Positions 1 through 12,576 of a stretch of 64,000 bases of DNA are shown here, piece by piece (within the stretch, counting starts at the first letter, position 1; the number at the start of each line of letters is the position of its first letter). The position numbers were made by a program, and so were the translations under genes. The stretch is from Trichosphaerium sp. ATCC 40318. Its lineage: Eukaryota; Discosea; Flabellinia; Trichosidae. Under the pieces are notes generated by a model, which was given only the letters and a program-made list of their open reading frames with translations, had not been told where the DNA came from and made no database searches. The stretch is taken from assembly GCA_038496445.1 (NCBI GenBank), contig JALMLS010000329.1, forward strand, positions 246,866 to 310,865, in the 5' to 3' direction.

Positions 1-1450
1 TTCCGGCCTCATTATTTGATCCAGCTAAACGCATTTAAGTAACTAAATCAACTGCTTATTCTGAATTCGTACGTGGGCAGTATGTCTCAGTTGAAGAACA
101 TATTGTTCCATTGGTACATGAATCCCCGGCTGAAAGGCATCCTCCAGGACCAGCGCCAGCTGAAAGGTGTCAAAGGGTCGAAAGTACTATCACAAGATTG
201 ACGCACGTGCACAAAAAGTTTGACCTGTGGAACAAACAATCCCTCCAAAGCACACTTGGCTACTAGAAGATATGCATGATGTAGGTCCATTAGCACCTAA
301 AGCATTTAGGCATAAACAAAATATATAGAACAAGTTTCAGCTTAAGCAATAGAAGAGCTCCAGAAGGTTGCAAATGATACTCACCCTGGCAGAGAGTTTG
401 ACTTGAAGAACAAACTAGCCCATCGTTGCAAGTTTCTCCAGCACCATAGCATCCACCAGCACCATTAGAACCGGCTGTAGATTGTGTTAGATATAAAACA
501 GAGCCAATATATACGTACATTGACACCAGTTAGGTGTTGATGTAGGACATAATCGGCGTCCAGATGCATCTGAAATACAAACAAATGAATTTATATCAAA
601 ACACTGTCCACTGCTCGGAGCACCAAAATCTTAACCAAAAAATGTTAACTACAAAGAAAGGAACATGTTTGTTGTAAGCTCGTACCAGGACACCAATCGC
701 TCGAGGTACCAGAACATACACGTCCTTGAATACAAGAATCCTGTGTAGTATCATAGCATACACCTGGCGACATTGTAGTATTGTCATATTGACCAGCTGT
801 AGTAAGCAAATGCGGTGAGCAAAAGTGATAGGTTTTAACAAAACGTACGAGCACAGATGTTCGAAGTCAAGCAAACAGATGTACCAACACATGCCTCCGT
901 TGAAGGATCAAAGCACTGAACTGCACCTAAAATAGTGGCAATTGAGTTTTCAGGCATAGATTCTCCTTTTGAGAGTCTAACATACCGGAACAGTAGTGTG
1001 TCTTCAAACAAATGTCATTTGCAAGGCACTCATATAGGATAGGATCATAGCATGAGCTGTTGACTAGGGTTTGAAATAAGCAAATTGGAGTTTAGAAGAG
1101 CAGTCTCGTACAAGCGCAATATTCCTCTGGAGGACACCCAGAAGGGGCACATGTCTCGGTACTAGGATCATAGCACATTCCAGTAGCTGAAAATAGAAGT
1201 TAGGTATTTGATACAATAAAGGGAATTAAGTGACTTACATTGACAAAATTCACCGATTTTACAGATGTAAATCCCTCCACACACGTGTGTTGTAGGATTG
1301 AAGCACATTCTTGCGCCTGCGCAGTATTGATCGATAGGACAAGGTATATTCTCTTCTGGGCCATCAACTGCACAGTTACAGTCGCTACAGGCTTCTGGTG
1401 TACCACATAGTTCGGCTTCAAAGCAAGTTAAAATTTGTTTATAGGATTGT
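1..1450 (-). repeat. Array of short Cys-rich modules, about one per exon
   Basis: The C-terminal part of the metalloprotease gene is a row of small exons that each encode roughly 25-35 residues of the form C-Y/F-DP-x4-C-x-G/T-x-x-C-x5-C. Readable units are CFDPSTEACVGTSVC (about 860-930), CYDPILYECLANDIC (about 990-1060), CYDPSTETCAPSGC (about 1090-1190), CYDTTQDSCIQGRVC (about 690-780), CYGAGETCNDGLVC (about 390-480) and CFGGIVCSTGQTFC (about 200-260). Introns fall between units, typically starting GTACG, GTATG or GTGAG. The module is of the CYDPxxxxC type seen in extracellular proteins of several protists and fungi; its ligand is unknown. Confidence 0.7.
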
Positions 1451-3408
1451 ATTAAAGCACCTTCTGCTACAGTACAGAGTCCATTTCCGCATGTTTCGAT
1501 AATTGCACAAGGTTCTGTCATGAAAACGATACCTTCATTATGTTTACTGACCATTGTAGTTCGTATTCTATCAACAACACGTTCGCTATTAGTTCCATGT
1601 GCACCAACTTTACCCATTGATCTAAGGTAAAATCAGATTAAGATAGTGATATTCCATACGCACAAAGCAATATTATTAAAGTTACCCAATGTATAACAAT
1701 AGCTCATAATACTTCCACCATCCTGTGGTACCACTCTACCAGAACCTTTTGAATATTTGTCAGTTGGATACTTTATTCTCCTTTGGTTGTACCCGAGTAG
1801 CAGTTGTTTCCAGCTTCAGTATTAAAGCACGTATCAATAGGTGCAGCTCCACTCGTTGGTATGTTTCCGTAACAGTGACTGTGTGGTGATCCAATAAGAT
1901 GTCCTTTTGGAATATTATGAGAATAAACAACATAACAATTGAACTAAATGTATAAAGCATACCAGCCTCATGTGCTATCGTCACAAGATTAGAACGGTAA
2001 CCTCCTAGATTCTCATCTGCTATATATATTGCCCCAGTACTCTCTACACTAAATATTAGATATGTCGTTTGGTATTTCTATCTCACTATTGGGTAGGGAA
2101 GATCGGAAGCAAGCCTAAAAATTGGTGAGATTAAATTCAATGTACTGAAATATGTACTCCACTGGCGAACGCTCTGCCTTTGTCACCAAAACTTGCACTA
2201 GACTTGGCTGTCAATAAAAGAATGATATCATGTGTGAGGGCTCTACGAGTTGAACTAAAACGCCAATTTAGTACAATGAAAATGTTCCTTACCGCACTCT
2301 GTATAGTATGTCCTAAGCTGATCCAACATGCCTAACAAACACTATAGTTAGTTTCAAGCTGCTCAACCGTTATTCAATACCTGTCGTTGCGCCTCTAGTT
2401 TCTATAAATGGACCAGTAAAAGGACCATCATCTTGTGTACGTATAAACAAATGTGTCATCTCAACACTCATATTCAAGTCACGTTGATACATCCAGTTTG
2501 TAGCACTAAAAAACGTTAGCAATTTAATATATGTCAACTACTAGCAACGAGGTTTATCTTACCTAATATACAAACCAACTGATTGTACTAGATTCGTAAT
2601 GCTTCCTTGTCTGTCGGTTAAAAAAAGTTAGTTTCTTGATTGATTGATTAATTCGACTCTTTCGTACTGAGTATAATACGTCATATCTGTTTCTATGATA
2701 ACGCGAAGGCGCATACCTTGGCCTACATCAGTAATTGTATTACGCTTTGAAAATGTTGCCAAAGGTTCAAACATTTGATCATGTGAATGATCATTTCCTT
2801 TCGACTTTGTATAATTTGTGTAGCTCTAGATCCAAACAATGAATGATTTGAAATGCTTACTGTATATTCAGCGTACCTTGGTAGATATTTTCTTTGGTTT
2901 AAGCTGTATACCACCTGATGGGTGAGCAGATACTTGGAAATAGTCGCCATTGTGATCTATAAAAAAACCCCAAACATTAGATTTCTCGAACCTCCACAAC
3001 CTCACAACACCCATAGTTTTCACGTACGTGCATGACCAGATATGCTACCATCATCACGCTTTGCAATACTAACATGTGACGACTCATCACCATCAATATG
3101 TCCTTACAAAGGTAAGTCAAAAAGGAACTTTGCTTACAATTTCCTACCATGAAAAAATGACATGACTGGATGCTTTTCGAGTTTTTTACCATCTACGACA
3201 AAGCTTGATGTTTGTTGCCATGCTGACATATGATGCATTTGTAGTTCAACTGTGCTATCTCCGTTTTGTACGTCACGTACCTATTACGTCAAATACTCGA
3301 CAAAACCTTTGGTAGGTACGTACGTGTACACGTCCATGATGCTTGAATTCGCCAGTTATTGCTCGAAATTCATGCGCTTTAAACACTAGCGTTGCGCAGG
3401 TAGTTGAC
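1..3408 (-). CDS. Secreted M12-type (reprolysin-like) zinc metalloprotease with C-terminal Cys-module array, partial
   Basis: A multi-exon gene that runs off the left edge of the window. The catalytic site is built by a splice: HEAG lies near 1980 and is followed after an intron by HLIGSPHSHC, giving the metzincin zinc signature HExxHxxGxxH. Next come an ID-C-x-C-YSG stretch and GGSIMSYC (near 1700), where SIMSY is the expected Met-turn. This matches bacterial and fungal M12 peptidases better than leishmanolysin (M8), which has a long insert before its third histidine. The prodomain-like N-terminal exons cover about 2700-3408; the first readable residues are LVFKAHEFRAITG. The first intron (3281-3323) is 43 nt and starts GTACGT. 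The signal-peptide exon was not found, so the true start is unresolved. Expected role: extracellular or lysosomal protein digestion. Downstream of the catalytic domain a series of Cys modules follows (separate entry). Confidence 0.72.
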
Positions 3409-3920
3409 ACTAACGCTATGAAGCAGCTATGATTGTTTTAGACAGTTGGAGAAGCAGACGATTTAAAATGCACAATTTTTCAAAACGACAAAAAGGAAAG
3501 TCGGAACTCCATAACTACGCAATCGTAGTAACGAATATGTCGTTTGCAATTAAACAAAAAAACCCGAACGGTACGTTTCTCAAACTGAGCTACAAACAAC
3601 GCCATCTCGTACCATACAAATAATTGCATCTTTGTTGTGGAATAGCACATAAAAGTGACCGCCTGTAACAATTTATTCGCCTCAGAACCAATTATGCAAG
3701 AATTGTTCTGACTTTTTTTTTTTGGGTGAGAAAATCAAAACCAGCAAACGCAATCATGCAGTACACTATGGGAATGAATAGGCAATATTCAACAGTATGT
3801 ATTGTACAACAAGGCGACTCGCCATAACCCCGAGTTGAGACAAAATGAAGAATAAGATAAATCTTGCATAATAAGGTGCGTACAGTAGTGCTTTTTATCC
3901 TATCGCTCGTACACTGCTTC

Positions 3921-3977
3921 ATGATGGATAATCGGAAAGCTGAAAAAAATGTCGAAAAAATCTCGCTCGTTGCTGAT
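3921..3977. repeat. 57-bp direct repeat, copy 1
   Basis: The block that starts ATGATGGATAATCGG and ends CTCGTTGCTGAT is repeated exactly at 4157-4213, offset by 236 bp. The bases just outside the two copies differ. No target-site duplication or coding role is evident. Confidence 0.9.
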
Positions 3978-4156
3978 GCTACAAATTTCTCTTATCGTTT
4001 AATCCCTTGCCTGATACTTAAACTAACGATAAATCCAGATGTCATCATCTTTGATCAACCTGAAACGCTATTACGCAGAGAAGAGCATAAGAAGGGCTTT
4101 TACATCACAAAAAGGGTACGCCACGCATAAAATCGCAGTTTACAGTCCTAAAAACT

Positions 4157-4213
4157 ATGATGGATAATCGGAAAGCTGAAAAAAATGTCGAAAAAATCTC
4201 GCTCGTTGCTGAT
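4157..4213. repeat. 57-bp direct repeat, copy 2
   Basis: Exact second copy of 3921-3977, in the same orientation. The 57 bases match without gaps by eye. It lies in a stretch with no confident gene. Confidence 0.9.
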
Positions 4214-5624
4214 ACTTTTTAAACACTCTTTCGTTTCATCTTCATTGCTATGACCTCTTTTTCTTACGTCTACCAACAGATTTACCAAGCGATTCTGACA
4301 CTCTTCTCTAATGTCTAAATGACTGCAAAGAACTGTACCGTCACTCCTTTGACCTTGGTGGTGTTAATTCGGCCGCTATGACCTTGTAAAACAGGTTACA
4401 CGCCGTTCGAAGCAAGTAACAATAATTTTTAAAGGTATGTCTTTCTCTTTGCCTAGAAGGCTCTTTTTTCTTTCTTTTCTGTTTGTTTTGCATTGCCATA
4501 TGATGAACTATGATATGCTTATCCGAGGACTTGTTCGCGTGCAGACTAAATTCATATCTGAGGCTAAAACAAAAAACTATTTTTCGCAAACACCTTTTTT
4601 TCATCTCCCTTTCGAACAAAGTGGACTAACTTGTTGTTGCTCAGACTACCTCTCGTACATTACAATTGGCGCGAATGAAAGATGGATAGCTAGACTCAAC
4701 CTCTATGGCACCTGGCCACAACCTTAAATAATAATCTCAAAGATAGAACAAAATATCCTTGTCGCAAAAATAATAAAAACATTGTTGTCACCAAATCTTA
4801 CGTTGCAAAGCCTCAAGTGGTATTTGAGACCAGTGTTTGTTTATGAGTATCCTGCGTGTTGTTTTGCTTCTTCAAGGATGGCGTGGAGCTAATCCTCGCT
4901 TATGTAGTTAAGTTATGCCTTTCCTGTTGTAACACTGTTCAGTTAAAAATCTGTAGAGAATCGTAATATTGGCACTACAGTGTTCCACAGATAAATATCA
5001 TTATTCTGCATATCAAAAAAGAGCATTTTACAAACATGGCGCTAGTTTACCTTGTACGAAGCAGTTTTTTTAGTTTAATTCGTGCTGAATATAATAAGCC
5101 TCAACCAACAGCAGCTACCGTGGCTTGCGGTGTGCATAATTTCATTCTACTGCAACAGTACGTTATTCTTGCTGTTTACAACCTATTCTGTAAATACCAA
5201 CTGAAAACAGGTACACAAAACATAAGGGAAAACTGTGGATAGTTTCAAATGATTCAACTACTGAAGCCCTCCAAACACGTGAGTAGTTTTTGGTCTCTTT
5301 GTACAGTACATGTTTGTGTTGTAAAGACACACGTGCTTGTTTCACTAAGACCCTATTTTTAGCATCAGAGAACAGACTATCAAGATACAACGTGCCAAGT
5401 TTATGTTGTATGGGTGTTGTAACTTGTGAAAGCGATTGTTTAAGTGTCAAGAATGCTATGGCAATACAAGAGTATGCAAAGGCACTTAAACATATGCCCA
5501 CAGTAAATTACAACGTTTATAAGTATATTCTACCTGTGTCAGATGCATTACAACTCCGGTATCCACAGACAATACCAAGTACAAAAAAATTGAATTAAAA
5601 ATATTGTTAACTCACCTCAATTAG

Positions 5625-6291
5625 ATGCCCATCGAAATACCCCTGGATGTATCGTTAAGTTACCAAAGAAGTTATTGTTTGACAATATACTAAAATCAGA
5701 ACCATTCTTGCCTCCTGGTTTTCTTATCATTGACGACTTTATTACTGTTGCTGAAGGTATGATAACAGATCATCTCTTCAATTAATTTGTCTTCCAGAAC
5801 AGGCGCTTGTTGCTGCTATTGATCAAAATACTTGGGCCAGCGATATACCTAGAAGAGATCAGCAATATGGAGTTTATTTCGTTCACACAGAAAGTAGACT
5901 AGATAGACAAAAAGCAGTACCACCAATACCATTGTTTTGCAACAATATTCTACAAAAACTTGCTGCTGGAAATCTACTACCTTTTGTACCTAATCAGCTT
6001 GCTATAAACAATTACGAACCACCACAAGGTATTAGAGATCATATAGACAATGATGCATTTGGATCTCATATAGCTGATTTGAGTCTACTATCGCCTGTTG
6101 TCATGACATTTACAAACACGTGCAACAACCATGTCATTCCAATTTTACTTCAACCACGCTCCTTATTTGTAATGTGCGGAGATTCAAGATATAAATGGAA
6201 ACATGGCATAGCACATACATTAGAAGATAAGTATTTTGATACCACAATAGTTCGAGCAAGGCGAATTTCAATGACTTTTCGATTTGTTTAA
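5625..6291 (+). CDS. AlkB-homologue 2OG-Fe(II) oxygenase, ALKBH8-like (5' end unresolved)
   Basis: The readable part begins with an acceptor at about 5624 and has one clear intron (GTATGATA...TTCCAG, about 5757-5798). It encodes LPPGFLIIDDF, then NQLAINNYEPPQGIRDHID, with the HxD iron ligands in DHID. The second histidine is in WKHGIAHT and the two 2-oxoglutarate arginines in RARRISMTFR. The order and spacing fit the AlkB dioxygenase core; the wording around NNYEPPQGI and SLFVMCGDSRYKWKHG is closest to ALKBH8, which in animals hydroxylates wobble-uridine side chains in tRNA. No RRM or methyltransferase domain is visible here. Upstream exons are likely but could not be placed. The stop is TAA at 6289-6291. 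Confidence 0.72.
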
Positions 6292-6718
6292 AGGCAATTG
6301 TTTAAATACACTTAAATTTGCTACTGCCAGTACAGTTGCAGCAACAAACGCATTTGCTTCTAAAGAAAACTTATTCTTAGTATTGTTTCATACGCTACAC
6401 CAAGCCAAATTTTAAGACGTTACAAACCAGGAAGCAATAATTGCTCAGAGTGCAAATTTGGTTTATTTTTTTGGGAGTGCGTTATGTATAACTTTGGGTG
6501 CCGAGTGGCTTTTGGTCCATTGCGTTTGCGCCGTTATTGTATCTTTACACTGACAACACAGCAATAATGATTGCTATCGCCACAATAACAGGAATTACGT
6601 AGTCAAACGTAAAAAGTGTCCAAAATCAGGTAAATTTATCACCTATAAATCGTTTGAGTCAATGCATCAAAAATATCTCACAAGTCGCAGGCAATTATTT
6701 ATACATGTCTTATTTATT

Positions 6719-9362
6719 TTATAGGTAAGAGTCACCCGAACACCCACCAGGTGTTCCTGGTAGAGCGACTCCTGTATCAGATACATGACGGTCAAGGAGG
6801 TCGGGACTGAATCTTGTAAGAACTTCTATAATCTCCTCGAATACAGGTCTATCAGAAGGCAACTCACTCAAGCAATGAGCAATCAATGGCTCAAACTCTG
6901 GGTATATATTAGCATGTGCTAGATCTAGTCGTATGTTGTTATGTATCACAGCGTTCAGAACCTTGAAAAAGAAAGTAAGAGACAAGTCAAACAAGGTGTA
7001 GTTTAGATAATTCGTACATCTTGCTGATTCATTTCACAGTGAGGTTTCTTTCCAGAGCACATTTCCCATAAAATTACACCAAAGCTGTATACATCTCCTC
7101 TTCTGTCAGAATAGTTCTTTTTAAGAAGTTCTGGTGCGCTATACTGTGGTGTGCCTTTTCTTGATTGTTATTACCTGTATGCATTGATGGTACACTTACC
7201 TCCGTTTATTGTGATGCCTTGGTGGAACTCTTCAACGCATATATGAGCCGATCCAAAATCAGCTATTTTTGTGGTACCATCTTGAGTCATCTTAACAAAT
7301 TAGGGTGTTAAGTTGAATTGAAAACAAGAATGATATGTATGTTACCAGAAGATTATGTGGCTTTAAATCTCTGTGAACAAGAACAGGTGTTCTATTGTGT
7401 AAATAGTGTATTCCAGCAGCAGTATCAGCCATGATACGGACAATCATGATTTTGCTTAGAATAGGTTTTCTTTACATAAAAAAGAAGCTAGTTAAAACAC
7501 AGATTTAAAGGATATATTCTTACTTGGCTAATAGGTCACCTACACTTCCTCTAGGAAGATATTCTGTTACTAGGTATATATTGTCTTCAGTAACACAAGC
7601 ACCCAAAAATTGTACAACATTTGGATGGCTTAATTCGCTACAAAACAAGAAAAAAGTGAGAATAAACATTCTTTTTTTTGTGTTTGTATTCACCTCAGTA
7701 ATTTAATCTCTCTTATCCACTCACGCTTTGAAACAGCATCCAAGTACTCCATAGGTACCTTGATAGTCTTTACAGCAACCTAAAAACGCTGTAAAAAAGC
7801 GATATTGTTCAAGAAATGATAACATTAAAGTAATGACATATTGAATTCAAAAAAATAAGCGTACGTCAGTAGAACGATTCCATACTGCGTAGTAAACCTC
7901 TCCAGTAGACCCGAATCCTATTCTTTTCTTGAAACGAAGATTCCTTAGTTGGATAAATTGCATTGAGTCATTATCCATAAGCGCTCCTTAAACAGCATGT
8001 TAAGTTCAAAAAACCAAAACACGCTTTTTTGTACCTTCTGCTGTTGCTATTAAAGAAGGGCCTACTGGTACACGAACATATTCATCTTCATCATCAGGCG
8101 CTAGTAAATCAATCAATTTGATGCAAAGGGTAAAGCGAGTAATATTAATGCATGCCATTGACACTGTTGCGACGTCTGTACATGTTGTTGTATTCTTTTT
8201 CTATTGGATACCCATGGAATTTACGAAGAAATAGAAGGCATAGTACAGGTATAACTTCTTGTAATACCAATACCCTTCAAGGAAATAATGTCAGTATACA
8301 CACTTCAAATTCTGTCTTTTGTATAGCAGTACCTGTTGTTGATTTTGGGGTCGATAGGGTTTAAGAATTTACAAATCGTTGCTAAAAGGTCAATAATAGC
8401 CCGGAAAGATAAACACAGCATCAAGAGTATGAATACCATAGTACGCTAGAAAAAAGACAAGTCAAAATAACTGTAGCTGACGCTTTGGTGGACATACAAG
8501 CACTTTCTTTCCTTTTTCTATGTGCTTAAATAACAGAGTCCAAAAAATAAGAAGTGAAGTGTTAATGAGGAAGCAAGCTCCACCATAAACGCCGAAAACC
8601 TACAGTTGTATTAACCCATACAGTTTGTGCAGTGCATCAAATATTTTTTCGCTTACTAACATGTGGCGTACAGCAATCGAAAAAGTTTTATCTTCTGTAC
8701 CAAGCTCAGCCAGTAAAAGAACAGCAAGAAGTATCAAACTATTTAAACCCAATCCTCCAAAAGCAACGAACGTAAAGTTACAGTACTTGTCTTCAAGTGT
8801 GTAATATGTTCGTATCCTAGTTGACATGAGTGTTACATAGTACAAAAAGTTATAAAGACGCCTCGAAAACAGGGAAAGAGCCTGAAATCCGTACCAAAAG
8901 TAAATAATAACTGAAAATACAAACAGAAATAGGAACGATGGAATAACGCGAACAACATCTGTTTTAAAATTATCCGCTTGCAAACCAAGAAACACTGCAC
9001 GAACTATAGCAAAAAAAAAGCAAGAATTAGTCACACAACGATTATTATTGCGCACGTGATTATTGCCAAAACAAAAGCGAAAGGTTACACGAATTTTTTT
9101 TTCAAACGTTTTTTTTTTGCTTTATGCTTCGATTATTATTTTGGACTCACGTGCCTAAACATGTACATCCTGTAGCCATATAAAAAATATTGCCATCGTT
9201 AGAGTTGTGTCGCGTGAAAAGTAATAAACCCGATATAGAGGCAATGAACGCGTATATGCCAGCGTAAACATATGTTATAATGGTGTCTAACTGGTGATTA
9301 TAGTCAGCAGGCGGGTATGTAGGTGCTGAGGTATTAGCTATCTCAGCTAGTGGATAAAGCAT
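6719..9362 (-). CDS. Seven-transmembrane-type receptor fused to a TKL protein kinase
   Basis: The gene starts at ATG 9362 with MLYPLAEIAN and a first membrane helix. Later exons give at least five further hydrophobic segments: around VIPSFLFLFVFSVIIYF, LNSLILLAVLLLAEL, ACFLINTSLLIFWTLLF, VFILLMLCLSFRAIIDLL and VIPVLCLLFL. A cytoplasmic linker leads into a complete kinase. It has glycine loop GFGSTGEVY, VAVK lysine, catalytic loop VHRDLKPHNL, DFGSAH, SAPELL (the APE position) and the TKL-like DVYSFGVILWEMCS. A C-terminal lobe ends ...GGCSGDSYL and TAA at 6719-6721. All expected catalytic residues are present, so an active kinase is likely. Joined 7TM and TKL modules resemble the GPCR-bigram proteins described in oomycetes and some amoebae. 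Membrane-exon joins between about 8100 and 8650 are uncertain. Confidence 0.75.
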
Positions 9363-9516
9363 GTATCACCCCGTAACAACACCCAAAAACAAGCACGAAC
9401 TATACCAATTTGTTTGGTCAGGCAGATTCTCAAACGTTAATTATTCAACGATAAAAAGTTGTTTATTAAAGTATTGTATTGACAAGGTTCATGTGGTTTA
9501 AGTACAAATTGCGTCG

Positions 9517-12500
9517 TTAGTCGGATAAGACAGCGTCATAATCACTCATTAGAGGTCTTCCATCAGAGAAAGATGGGGAAGGAGACATTGGAGATAGAGC
9601 GCTTGCTGACTCATCGACAACAAATGCGTTGATATCTGATAGCTTTACATGAAGATTACGCAAATCAAAAACGAATGAACTTGGTGTACAAATGTGCGTC
9701 GAGCCTGGTAAAGAAAGATTTTAGAGAATAACATGAAACAACACGTGCAAAAAAAAATAAATGAGAGGACATACCGATAAAGATTGAAATCTGCAGTTTC
9801 TGGGACAATTTGTAGGCTTCCCTTATTTCGCTGTGTGTCATTCCTATGATAATAAGAAGCTATTTTAAATATGTTCAAAATGGTACCTCCGATAATGAAC
9901 AAGATAAGTTGTGGAGCGTCATCCTTTATTTTCTATTTTTTCATTAGATTTTAACAGACAAAAAAGTAGGTGGTTCGTACAGATAGACTTTGTCTTTCGC
10001 CACCCCATTTTCCTAATCCTTTAGTTCTCTTACTCTTGGTGTCCTTAGACACAATCTTCTTAGATTTCTTAGAACCTTTTAAAAGTGTCAGGACGAACTA
10101 CTTTAAGAAAAAAAAAAATATAATTGGAGTACTAACGTGTTTGTGTTTGTTCGATATTATGAAGATTTGGATAGTCCTTGAACGATAAAATCTCATCCGC
10201 CATCTTTTCAAGAATATCATATACAGCAGGCTTGAATCTAGATATCTTGTATTTCCACTCAGAATTACCTGCTTTACGTTTGTGATCCTACAAAAAAAAA
10301 AATAAGAAATTCAGTCATTTTGCTCTTGAGAGCTTAAACAATGTTGGGGTTTCCGTACTTTTCTTGGAGAGAGCTTCTTTAGCTCATTCAGGCTGTCAAT
10401 AACTTGTTGAGCGTTTCTTCCTTTAATCTTAGTAATCGCCATCATTCGACGCAGAACTTCTGGATTGTTCTCGGCCACGTTAAGAATCAACAACAAACGA
10501 AGCTTTGCTGAGTTCCTAAATATCCAAAATCAACAAATAATTTTATGAAACAAGATTGTCATTACTTGATTTCTGGATCTTCTAAGATTTGTTGAAAGCT
10601 GTCATCTGTTTGGAAGTTGAACTTTACTAGTTTTGACTCCACAGTTGTTTGGCCTGTAGCAAGAGCTTGTTCAAGCAGAGCAACTGTATCTAATTTTACA
10701 GAATTGTATACATCCATACACTGGGTAGCCATGGTCAAGTGTTGTTGGAACTAAAGACATAATTAAAAACAAGCCCGAGAAAAATCTGATGTGTATTGGG
10801 GTTGTTATAAAAAACGAACTTTTCCGAGCTGGTTGCTGTACTCAGGTGACATGCGAACAAGTTTTTGGAGATCTTCCGTAGCCTTTACAGGACTTTTACC
10901 GCGCCTGGATGCAATGGATTCCTTCTACACACTTGGTTAGGTCAAGGACTTAGTAAAAAACAATTACCCTTCCTGGCTCTTTCTTAGACTTTCTGCGACC
11001 TCCAAGGGCGTGATTATCTATCAACGCCGGTTTTATATCCGATTTGAGTACTTCTAGAACCTTTGCGATATGCTCATGTCTATATCAACCGAGGGTTAAT
11101 CCCATCAGAAAACGAATAAAATAGCAAGGTACCTAAGATTTTTCCATAGGTCATCTCGATCGTTAAGGACACAAGCCTTGGTTGCGTTTTCGTGTTTCTC
11201 GTTCGTATATTTATACTCAAATACGTTCTTTTCCACATTCAAGACGTCCATTGCCATTGCTTGAAACGTGAATTCGTGAAGCTATTCTCGATTAATTCAA
11301 CTCTGAGTTCAGGAACATGTGACAAACATTGACGTACTAATGGCGCAATCAGATCTTGTGTTCTATCAATAATGAGCATTGATGTATTTGAAGAGGGTGC
11401 CTAGGAAAGAGTTAAATGAGTATAACCAAATGTGAAAGTTGTACCAAGTTTGTTTTTGCTTTCAACTCTTCAACACCTTGAGATACCTTTTTAAAACAAA
11501 ACTTAGTCAATAATCGAGTGGTGTACTAAACATCATTTACCTTGCTAGCAATAGTAGCAGCTAGAGTAGTTTTTGAGTGACGAATAGAAGGAACCTGTCC
11601 CATGGAGGCACATACAGTCACAAGCTTGTTTCGTAATAATGTAAGTCATATATTTAGGTTGATTATATGCCGTACCCTTCGTGCGATTAGATCTTTTGTT
11701 GCACTTTGTTCAGCTGGTGTTGAGCTCTTGGAGTATAGAACATGTAAACTTGTAGGCATATTCAAATGAAAAGCCCTTGCTTCATAAGCGAGGTATTCGA
11801 GGTTCAGTTCCTGACGAGAACACAAGTTAAAAAACAGAATACAAGTACAATGATTTGCTCTAAGATTTACCAAAGACATACCGTGAAATGTTTGATTCTA
11901 CCGACTATACGCTCTTGGCTTATTGTATGAAACAAATTATCATCCAAGTCTGAAATATTGCATAAACACGAAGCCGGATAAAACCAAAAAAAGTGTTTTT
12001 CAAGTAAAACACGTGACAAACAAGAACCAAGAAACGTACGTGATGAAAAGAAGATATGGCATTTTGTATACATCATTGTCTTTCTAAAGTCATTTATCAT
12101 AGTTTGCACAGACTTTCTCGTTGGAGAGATAAAGTAAATGGCCTCCATAGGAAGAGGTTGGCGCTTCCTTTCAAGAGGTTCAATAACTAAAAACAAACCA
12201 TGAGCTTAAAATGCGTCGGGTGCATCAAACATGTTTTTCCGGGGCGTGCTTTGATTTGTTTAATAGATTTAGCACTAGAATAAGCAATCGTACGGATAAT
12301 CCCGGCTCCAACGACTTCATCGTAAGTACAACATGCAGAAATGATCTGCGTCGTTAATGCATCAACTACTAACACTGCGAACCCTGATTTCGGTCTTGCG
12401 GCAGCGATTACATCTCGTAGTATTCCTAAACACGCAGACAATAAGTAATCACGTGATATAAAGTTTATTTCGGTTTTATTAGTATTCTGCAACGAAAAAC

Positions 12501-12576
12501 AACATTATCAGTTCGTACGCTTTCGCGTCAATGCAACGAGAGTTCTGCGATCATAGCTGCTTTTGAAATACTCCAT
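9517..12576 (-). CDS. Sec1/Munc18 (SM) family protein
   Basis: Start ATG at 12576 (MEYFKSSYDRR) followed by a short intron beginning GTACGAAC. Family landmarks appear in order: FAVLVVDALTTQIISACC, LPMEAIYFISPTRKSVQ, LNLEYLAYEARAFHLN and TSMLIIDRTQDLIAPL. They continue with FEYKYTN, LRHEHIAKVLEVL, RMSPEYSNQLGKFQQHL and, near the end, LIFIIGGTILN. The order and length match Sec1/Munc18 rather than Vps33, Vps45 or Sly1, although I cannot exclude Vps45 by eye. SM proteins clasp SNARE bundles and are needed for vesicle fusion. A lysine-rich insert (KSKKIVSKDTKSKRTK) sits in the last third and the tail is Ser/Asp-rich. About a dozen introns. Stop TAA at 9517-9519. Confidence 0.85.

Larger units (their letters stand above)
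3409..5624. other. Stretch without a confident gene
   Basis: Short open frames exist on both strands (for example + 3864-4130, + 4437-4727, + 5036-5242 and + 5290-5598). None shows a recognisable domain or a convincing set of splice sites. Part of 5036-5600 may hold upstream exons of the AlkB-like gene that starts being readable at 5625, but I could not join them in frame. The stretch contains a 57-bp direct repeat (separate entry). Confidence 0.5.

Noticed and set aside
1760-1984. Leishmanolysin (M8) as identity of the left-edge protease
   Set aside because: M8 has a long insert between the HExxH and the third histidine. Here the third ligand follows closely (HExxHxxGxxH after splicing), and an SIMSY Met-turn follows, so M12-type fits better.
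3429-4727. Plus-strand open frames at 3429-3623, 3864-4130 and 4437-4727
   Set aside because: No domain, no consistent splice sites and low-complexity composition. The second overlaps the 57-bp repeat.
5163-5501. 112-codon minus-strand frame with a signal-peptide-like start (MGICLSAFAYSCIAIAF)
   Set aside because: The opposite strand is equally open, no family is recognisable and there is no splice partner; kept only as part of the unassigned stretch.
8606-8627. A 22-nt intron in the membrane half of the 7TM-kinase gene
   Set aside because: A 57-nt intron starting GTAAGC and ending at the same acceptor gives a better membrane helix and phase. The point remains open without cDNA.
11771-11820. 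tRNA-Met-like segment: a 5-bp stem with loop TTCATAA, followed by GGTTCAGTTCC
   Set aside because: The T-arm has G where the invariant A58 should be and only three stem pairs form. No acceptor stem can be drawn. The bases lie in a Sec1-like exon that encodes LNLEYLAYEARAFHLN, so the match is chance.
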